A stretch of 64,000 bases of DNA from Tichowtungia aerotolerans (GTDB taxonomy: Bacteria; Verrucomicrobiota; Kiritimatiellia; Kiritimatiellales; Tichowtungiaceae), in the NCBI RefSeq assembly GCF_009905215.1, contig NZ_CP047593.1:3414900-3478899 (forward strand), written 5' to 3'. Made by a program: the position numbers and the translations under genes. The notes under the pieces are model-generated. The model worked only from the letters and a program-made list of their open reading frames with translations. It ran no database searches and was not told the DNA's origin. Below are positions 59,301 through 64,000 of this stretch, piece by piece. How positions within the stretch are numbered: the stretch's first letter is position 1; the number at the start of each line of letters is the position of its first letter.

Positions 59301-60460
59301 CCTTCTCCAAAATCGACCCCGGCGTCGGACTCAAGAAAGCGCTGGGAATGACTCCGGATAAAATCATTGGTCTTGTCAGCGATTCCGGACTCAAAGGGCG
59401 CGGAGGCGCGGGTTTCCCCACCGACCTGAAATGGAAACTGGCCGCCAACGTGGAAGACGACCTGAAATATGTCGTTTGCAACGCCGACGAAGGCGAACCC
59501 GGCACCTTTAAGGATCGCGTCATTCTCACCAGCTTTTCCGACCTGATGTTTGACGGCATGACCATTGGAGCCCGTGCAATCGGCGCGGCAAAAGGTATTG
59601 TCTATCTGCGCGGCGAATACACCTATCTGCGCAGCTTCCTGGAAAACAAACTCTCCAAACGCCGCAGGGACGGACTGCTGGGAAGAAACATTATGGATAC
59701 GGAAGGGTTTGATTTTGACATCACCATCCGCATGGGAGCCGGAGCCTATATCTGCGGCGAAGAAACCGCTCTGATCGAATCGCTCGAGGGCCAGCGCGGC
59801 GAACCGCGTAACCGCCCGCCCTTCCCCGTCAACACCGGCTTCATGGGCCACCCGACCATCGTCAATAATGTGGAAACCTTTACGTGGATTTCCTGCATCG
59901 CCACCAAGGGCGCGAAATGGTTCAACGACATCGGAACTGAAAAGTCGACCGGCCTAAAGCTCTTCAGCGTTTCCGGGGACTGCAAAAAACACGGGGTCTT
60001 TGAGTTTCCGATGGGGATTACGCTCAAAGAGCTGCTCGAAAAAGTCGAGGGAACCGATGCAAAAGCCGTCCAGGTTGGCGGTGCTTCCGGACGATGCGTG
60101 CCGGCCCGGGACTTTGACCGGACCCTTGCCTACGAAGATATCCCGACCGGCGGCTCGATTATCGTGATCGGACAAAACCGGGATATGCTTCTGGTCGCGA
60201 AAAACTTCATGGAATTTTTTGTCGATGAATCCTGCGGACAGTGCACGCCCTGCCGCGAGGGAAACGTTAAGCTGCTCGAAGGCATCGACCTGCTTTTGCA
60301 GGGACAATGTTCCATGCATTATCTGCGAGAGCTCTGTTCTCTTGGCGAAAGTATGCAGATGGCCTCCAAGTGCGGCCTTGGACAGACCAGCCCCAATGCA
60401 TTTTTGTCCATTGTCGAAAACTTCAAAGACGAAATTATGGGAAGAACGGAAAGCGTATAA
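59273..60460 (+). CDS. hydB: NuoF-like flavin subunit of NAD-linked hydrogenase (HydB, short form)
   Basis: A 395-residue FMN/NAD(H)-binding subunit. GRGGAGFPTDLKW (about 42-54) is the FMN/NADH glycine loop, the SLBB region follows, and one [4Fe-4S] site is given by ESCGQCTPCREG (about 320-330) and a further Cys near 367. It lacks both the N-terminal thioredoxin-like [2Fe-2S] domain and the C-terminal two-[4Fe-4S] ferredoxin domain of the roughly 600-residue HydB of electron-bifurcating enzymes. Start 59273 follows AAAGGAG; an upstream ATG at 59225 lies deeper in hydC without RBS. Confidence 0.93.
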   Translation: MRTADTSKMTFSKIDPGVGLKKALGMTPDKIIGLVSDSGLKGRGGAGFPTDLKWKLAANVEDDLKYVVCNADEGEPGTFKDRVILTSFSDLMFDGMTIGARAIGAAKGIVYLRGEYTYLRSFLENKLSKRRRDGLLGRNIMDTEGFDFDITIRMGAGAYICGEETALIESLEGQRGEPRNRPPFPVNTGFMGHPTIVNNVETFTWISCIATKGAKWFNDIGTEKSTGLKLFSVSGDCKKHGVFEFPMGITLKELLEKVEGTDAKAVQVGGASGRCVPARDFDRTLAYEDIPTGGSIIVIGQNRDMLLVAKNFMEFFVDESCGQCTPCREGNVKLLEGIDLLLQGQCSMHYLRELCSLGESMQMASKCGLGQTSPNAFLSIVENFKDEIMGRTESV

Positions 60461-60521
60461 GTGAAATGAAATACGTAACCGGAAAACTTCGGCGACTTGC
60501 ACAGTACGGAAAGGATTCATC

Positions 60522-62441
60522 ATGTCCGATGCACTGAATCAGAACACATCGCGCTCGCCGCTGAGCCAGAGGGCCCAGCCGCTCGGTATCCCGGGAATGG
60601 AAATCACCGACCAGACAGTTGACATAACAATTGACGGGAAAAGCATCACCGTTCAGGCAGGAACGACCATTCTTGAAGCCGCAAAACAAATCGGAATTCG
60701 CATTCCCACCCTTTGCTATCATGAAGATCTTTGCGTCGCCGGTGTCTGCCGCATTTGTGTCGTCGAAGTGGAAGGACAGCGCACTCTGCAGACCGCCTGC
60801 AGTTATCCGGTCACCGAACCGATCACCGTCCGGACGCACACGGCCAAAGTGCGCAAAGCACGGCGGCACATTCTCGACCTGATGCTATCTAAACACCACG
60901 GTGAATGTTACGCCTGTTTCCGGAACAACAACTGCGAGCTGCAGTCGCTCGCCAAGGAATACGGCGTCGACTTTTTCCGTTTCGGTCATCCGGACAAACC
61001 GCGCTTCGAGGTTGACCGATCCAGCTACAGCGTTGTTCGAGATATGGACAAGTGCATTCTTTGCCGCCGCTGCGTACGCACCTGCATTGACCTGCAGGAA
61101 GTCGGCGTGCTTGAGGTAGACAAACGCAGCTGCAATTCCAAAATCATCACCTTCGGCGACAAACCGCTCGGCGAAGTCGTCTGCATCAACTGCGGGCAGT
61201 GCATCAACCGCTGCCCGACCGGTGCTCTGCGCGCCAACGATCCTACCTACGAAGTCTGGGCAGAAATTGATGATCCGTCCAAGCACGTCGTCATTCAGAC
61301 CGCACCCAGCCCGCGCGCCGGAATCGGCGAATGTTTCGGACTCGAACCGGGCCATCCACTCACATTCGAAATGAACACCGCTCTGCGCGAATGCGGCTTT
61401 GACAAGGTATTCGACACCAATTTCAGTGCAGATCTCACGATCATCGAAGAAGGCTCTGAACTGCTTCAGCGACTGCACAAAGCCCTTGTAACCAAAGAGC
61501 ACACAACCCTACCGCAATTCACCAGCTGTTCTCCCGGATGGGTCAAATATCTCGAGCACTTCTATCCCGAATACATCCCGAACATGTCGTCGGCAAAAAG
61601 CCCGCAGCAAATGTTCGGCGCCGTCATCAAAACCTACTACGCCCAACTCAATAACATTGATCCGAAAGACATTGTCACCGTCGCACTCATGCCCTGTTCT
61701 GCCAAAAAGTTTGAATGCAACCGACCGGAGATGTGCGACAGCGGATGGAAAGACGTCGACTACGGTCTCACCACCCGCGAACTCGCCCAGATGATCAGCG
61801 AGGCAGGCATCGATCTGCCCGCCATGCCGAAATCCGATTTTGATGATCCGTTCGGAACCGCCACCGGCTCCGGTGTCATCTTCGGCGCCACCGGCGGCGT
61901 CATGGAAGCGGCTCTTCGCAGTGTCATCGAACTCGTCTGCGGCATTAAAGTGGAAGACCTGTTTAAACATGCCGATATCATCCCCGTGCGCGGGTTTGAT
62001 GGTATCCGTTTTATGGAGCTGACCATTCCGCAGGTCGGGCCCGTCCCCGAGCTGCTGAAAAATCTGTTTGTTGACTGGAGCTGGCTCGAAGGCGTCACAC
62101 TCAAAGTCGCCGTTGCCCACGGTACCGCCAACGCCAAGCGGGTTATGGAAGATATCAAGGCCGGCGGACGCTGCAGCGAATGTCACTTCATCGAATTCAT
62201 GGCCTGTCCCGGCGGCTGTATCGGCGGAGGCGGACAGCCCATTCCAACCAGCCCGGCCATTCGGGCCGCGCGCGCCAAAGCCATTTACAGCGAAGACGCT
62301 TCTTATGAAATTCGCAAATCGCACGAAAACCCGGCAATCGCAAAGCTCTACAGCGAGTTTTTCACCGGCGGACCGTGCAGCCCTCTATCTCACAAACTCC
62401 TCCACACCGGCTACACTCCGCGGGGGAAATATATTGTTTAA
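60522..62441 (+). CDS. hydA: [FeFe]-hydrogenase catalytic subunit HydA
   Basis: A 639-residue H2-forming/oxidising subunit. Order: N-terminal [2Fe-2S] ferredoxin (Cys65, 76, 79, 93 region), His-Cys3 [4Fe-4S] domain (HGEC, YACF, NNCEL; about 125-138), two [4Fe-4S] clusters (CILCRRCVRTC at 178-188, CINCGQCINRC at 221-231), then the H-cluster domain: L1 TSCSPGW (334-340), L2 MPCSAKKFE (390-398), L3 EFMACPGGCIGGGG (558-571). L1 has Ser where the textbook motif has a second Cys. RBS AAAGGA. No hydE, F or G maturase genes are in the window. Confidence 0.96.
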   Translation: MSDALNQNTSRSPLSQRAQPLGIPGMEITDQTVDITIDGKSITVQAGTTILEAAKQIGIRIPTLCYHEDLCVAGVCRICVVEVEGQRTLQTACSYPVTEPITVRTHTAKVRKARRHILDLMLSKHHGECYACFRNNNCELQSLAKEYGVDFFRFGHPDKPRFEVDRSSYSVVRDMDKCILCRRCVRTCIDLQEVGVLEVDKRSCNSKIITFGDKPLGEVVCINCGQCINRCPTGALRANDPTYEVWAEIDDPSKHVVIQTAPSPRAGIGECFGLEPGHPLTFEMNTALRECGFDKVFDTNFSADLTIIEEGSELLQRLHKALVTKEHTTLPQFTSCSPGWVKYLEHFYPEYIPNMSSAKSPQQMFGAVIKTYYAQLNNIDPKDIVTVALMPCSAKKFECNRPEMCDSGWKDVDYGLTTRELAQMISEAGIDLPAMPKSDFDDPFGTATGSGVIFGATGGVMEAALRSVIELVCGIKVEDLFKHADIIPVRGFDGIRFMELTIPQVGPVPELLKNLFVDWSWLEGVTLKVAVAHGTANAKRVMEDIKAGGRCSECHFIEFMACPGGCIGGGGQPIPTSPAIRAARAKAIYSEDASYEIRKSHENPAIAKLYSEFFTGGPCSPLSHKLLHTGYTPRGKYIV

Positions 62442-62456
62442 TAAAAGGAGGCAGTC

Positions 62457-62723
62457 ATGAAGCTGAACATCAAAGCATTTGCGCTTGCATGCGGCATCCT
62501 GTGGGGCGTTGGTCTGTTCGCACTTACGTGGTGGATTATCGCCTTCGATGGCATCACCGGCGAAGTCACTCTGATCGGCCGACTCTATCGCGGTTACACC
62601 ATCAGTCCAATCGGAAGCCTGCTGGGCCTTGTTTATGGATTCTGCGACGCCTTTATTGGCGGAGCGATTCTGGCATGGGTTTACAATGTCCTCGCCACCC
62701 GCTTTGAGCGGAAAGCGCTCTAG
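62457..62723 (+). CDS. Small two-helix membrane protein (holin-annotated family)
   Basis: An 88-residue protein with two hydrophobic segments (about 9-30 and 52-80). LWGVGLFALTWWIIAFDG and ISPIGSLLGLVYGFCDAFIG recall a widely distributed two-transmembrane family often auto-annotated as bacteriophage holin without phage context. Strong RBS AAAAGGAGG, 15 bp after hydA, suggests co-transcription with the hydrogenase operon. A holin function is not supported by context. Confidence 0.7.
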   Translation: MKLNIKAFALACGILWGVGLFALTWWIIAFDGITGEVTLIGRLYRGYTISPIGSLLGLVYGFCDAFIGGAILAWVYNVLATRFERKAL

Positions 62724-62727
62724 ATTT

Positions 62728-62804
62728 TTTCAATGTTTGGAAACCCGTGTCGCGGGGCATGCTCAAAGCATGGCAGACTCAGGACGTTTTCCCGAACCTT
62801 GGAA
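62728..62804. repeat. Degenerate palindromes 62 bp apart
   Basis: TTTCAATGTTTGGAA (62728-62742, one mismatch) and TCCCGAACCTTGGAA (62790-62804, two mismatches) between the small membrane protein gene and the second hydA. A half-copy TTCCAATGCTGAA lies at 62840. Confidence 0.55.
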
Positions 62805-62864
62805 CCCCAGACAGCCCCTGCCATTTTATGGCAAGGGCTTTCCAATGCTGAATCATCGTTTCGG

Positions 62865-64000
62865 TTATACAACCGGCTTGTCTTCATAGTGCGTATGCAG
62901 AAGATGATGTGATTTTTCTCCAAGCGGCTCTTTGAGAAACTCTTTATAGAGCTGCTGAACCGCTTCGTTCTCATGCGACTTACGCAGAGCTTTCCCTTCA
63001 TCTTCTTTGTAAATGGCGGCAATCCGACGCTCACGAACCGAATCATCAGTCATACGCGGTTGTCCGCCGCCGCCGACACAGCCTCCCGGACAGGTCATAA
63101 CTTCCACAAAGTGATAGCTCTTCTCTCCATTCTTAATACTTTCAAGCAAACGGCGGGTGTTAGCCAATCCGTGCGTTACAGCCACATTAACTGTTACGCC
63201 TTCGAGAAATGACCAGTCGGATTTTGTGCCTTCAATCGTAAGCGACGCTTCCTTAATTGCCTCAAGGCCTTCGACCGGTTTCACATGAAGGCCCTCCATC
63301 GGCAATTGTCTGCCGGTGATAAGTTCATACGCCGTACGCAATGCGGCTTCCATGACTCCACCGGTGTTGGCAAAGATGTCTGCAGCACCGGAACCGATCC
63401 CGAGCGGATCATCCATCTTTTCGTCTTCCAATGCCATAAAGTCAACGCCGGCTTCTTTGATCATCCGTCCCAGCTCGCGCGTGGTCAGAACATAATCAAC
63501 ATCCTGCACGCCGCTGTCGAACATCTCCGAGCGTTGGCATTCGAACTTTTTCGCAGTACACGGCATCACGGAAACCACAACCATATCTTGCGGCTCCACA
63601 CCGATCTTCTGCGCGTAGTAGGTTTTCGCCACCGCACCGAACATCTGCTGTGGAGACTTGCAGGTCGAAAGATTGGGAAGGAACTGCGGGTAATAATATT
63701 CCGCAAAGTTGATCCACCCCGGCGAACAGCTGGTGAACATGGGAAGAGCAACCTCTTCTTTATCGACCCAAGCTTTTTTAAGACGGGTTAACAGCTCGGT
63801 TCCCTCTTCCATAATCGTAAGGTCTGCAGTGAAGTTGGTGTCAAAGACCCCGTCAAACCCGATATCACGAAGCGCAGCCGTCATCTTGCCGGTCACCAGC
63901 GTGCCCGGTTCGCAGTCAAAACATTCGCCGAGTGCGGCGCGAATAGCCGGAGCCGTCTGAACCACCACGGTTTTTGACGGATCTTCGAGCGCGTTCCAAA
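62865..64000 (-). CDS. hydA: Second [FeFe]-hydrogenase catalytic subunit, 5' end cut by window edge
   Basis: At least 377 codons of an H-cluster domain: VVVQTAPAIRAALGE opening, L1 TSCSPGW, L2 MPCTAKKFECQ and L3 EVMTCPGGCVGGGG, then the C-terminal HENEAVQQLYKEF and SHHLLHTHY tail. The frame stays open to position 64000, so N-terminal Fe-S domains may lie outside. It is close to but clearly different from the first HydA and is transcribed towards it. The partner subunits cannot be judged from this window. Confidence 0.93.
   Translation of the reverse strand, partial: WNALEDPSKTVVVQTAPAIRAALGECFDCEPGTLVTGKMTAALRDIGFDGVFDTNFTADLTIMEEGTELLTRLKKAWVDKEEVALPMFTSCSPGWINFAEYYYPQFLPNLSTCKSPQQMFGAVAKTYYAQKIGVEPQDMVVVSVMPCTAKKFECQRSEMFDSGVQDVDYVLTTRELGRMIKEAGVDFMALEDEKMDDPLGIGSGAADIFANTGGVMEAALRTAYELITGRQLPMEGLHVKPVEGLEAIKEASLTIEGTKSDWSFLEGVTVNVAVTHGLANTRRLLESIKNGEKSYHFVEVMTCPGGCVGGGGQPRMTDDSVRERRIAAIYKEDEGKALRKSHENEAVQQLYKEFLKEPLGEKSHHLLHTHYEDKPVV

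Noticed and set aside
62457-62723. Prophage holin
   Set aside because: The family is often labelled holin, but there are no phage genes nearby and it follows hydA with its own strong RBS.
40-62804. The palindrome as a DNA uptake sequence of the Neisseria or Haemophilus kind
   Set aside because: Those uptake signals are not self-palindromic, and no competence genes other than a pilus operon are seen; kept only as a possibility in the finding.
1-64000. CRISPR arrays, rRNA genes, insertion-sequence transposases, riboswitches
   Set aside because: Looked for and not seen; the short repeats are unlike CRISPR units in size, spacing and orientation.

Overview
The window reads as a gene-dense chromosomal segment of an anaerobic, Gram-negative (diderm), fermentative bacterium. 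Outer-membrane traits are a secretin with a GspAB assembly pair, ExbB/ExbD, a lipoprotein and an O-antigen-type glycan cluster. Anaerobic metabolism shows in a complete six-subunit Rnf complex, an NAD-linked [FeFe]-hydrogenase operon, a second [FeFe]-hydrogenase and NifS/NifU. An SHD1-like protein and ExbB-ExbD-ExbD beside very long TPR proteins suggest the PVC superphylum, perhaps Kiritimatiellota. That placement is inference from gene content; no rRNA gene is present.

Layout. 1-1690: probable end of an integrated element, abutting the 3' half of a tRNA-Val(GAC) gene. 1.7-5.5 kb: 3D-domain lipoprotein, ileS and tRNA-Gly(CCC). 5.7-7.1 kb: NarL-type kinase/regulator pair. 7.2-18.3 kb: 12-gene type IV pilus/type II secretion-like operon (pilT, secretin, pilB, pilC, major pilin, pilMNOP, two minor prepilins, PilX-like beta-helix protein). 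18.3-25.5 kb, opposite strand: giant TPR protein, small repeat protein, ExbB, two ExbD, a TonB-like protein with a PA14-like region and an SHD1-like protein. 25.6-29.2 kb: phosphotransferase, patatin, membrane protein, KamA-type radical SAM enzyme. 29.3-32.6 kb: glycogen phosphorylase and a SleB-like hydrolase. 32.7-37.8 kb: rnfABCDGE. 37.8-42.8 kb: xerD, purC, nifS, nifU, nadA. 42.9-49.7 kb: mixed housekeeping genes (methyltransferase, LOG protein, glycosyltransferase, DUF3465, htpG, phosphoesterase, argC). 49.8-56.5 kb: surface-glycan genes. 56.8-58.2 kb: gspA-gspB. 58.2-64 kb: hydrogenase regulator, hydCBA, a small membrane protein and a convergent second hydA cut by the window edge.

The most unusual signal is a short dispersed palindrome, TTCCAR-N3-YTGGAA. 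Fifteen exact TTCCA-N5-TGGAA copies occur where about 0.06 are expected by chance, with a dozen or so degenerate copies. They lie between genes and inside coding sequences in all three frames (often encoding FQTLE). Intergenic copies tend to come in pairs or triplets about 31, 41 or 62 bp apart, close to whole helical turns. About 21 kb carrying the kinase/regulator, pilus and Exb/TPR clusters is free of them. The second candidate for something undescribed is the ExbB-ExbD-ExbD/TonB-PA14/TPR cluster.

Metabolically, Rnf (ferredoxin:NAD+, ion-pumping) and the NAD-linked hydrogenase would together balance ferredoxin, NADH and H2 during fermentation. Glycogen phosphorylase feeds sugar phosphate into that metabolism, and NifS/NifU can supply Fe-S clusters to these Fe-S-rich enzymes.
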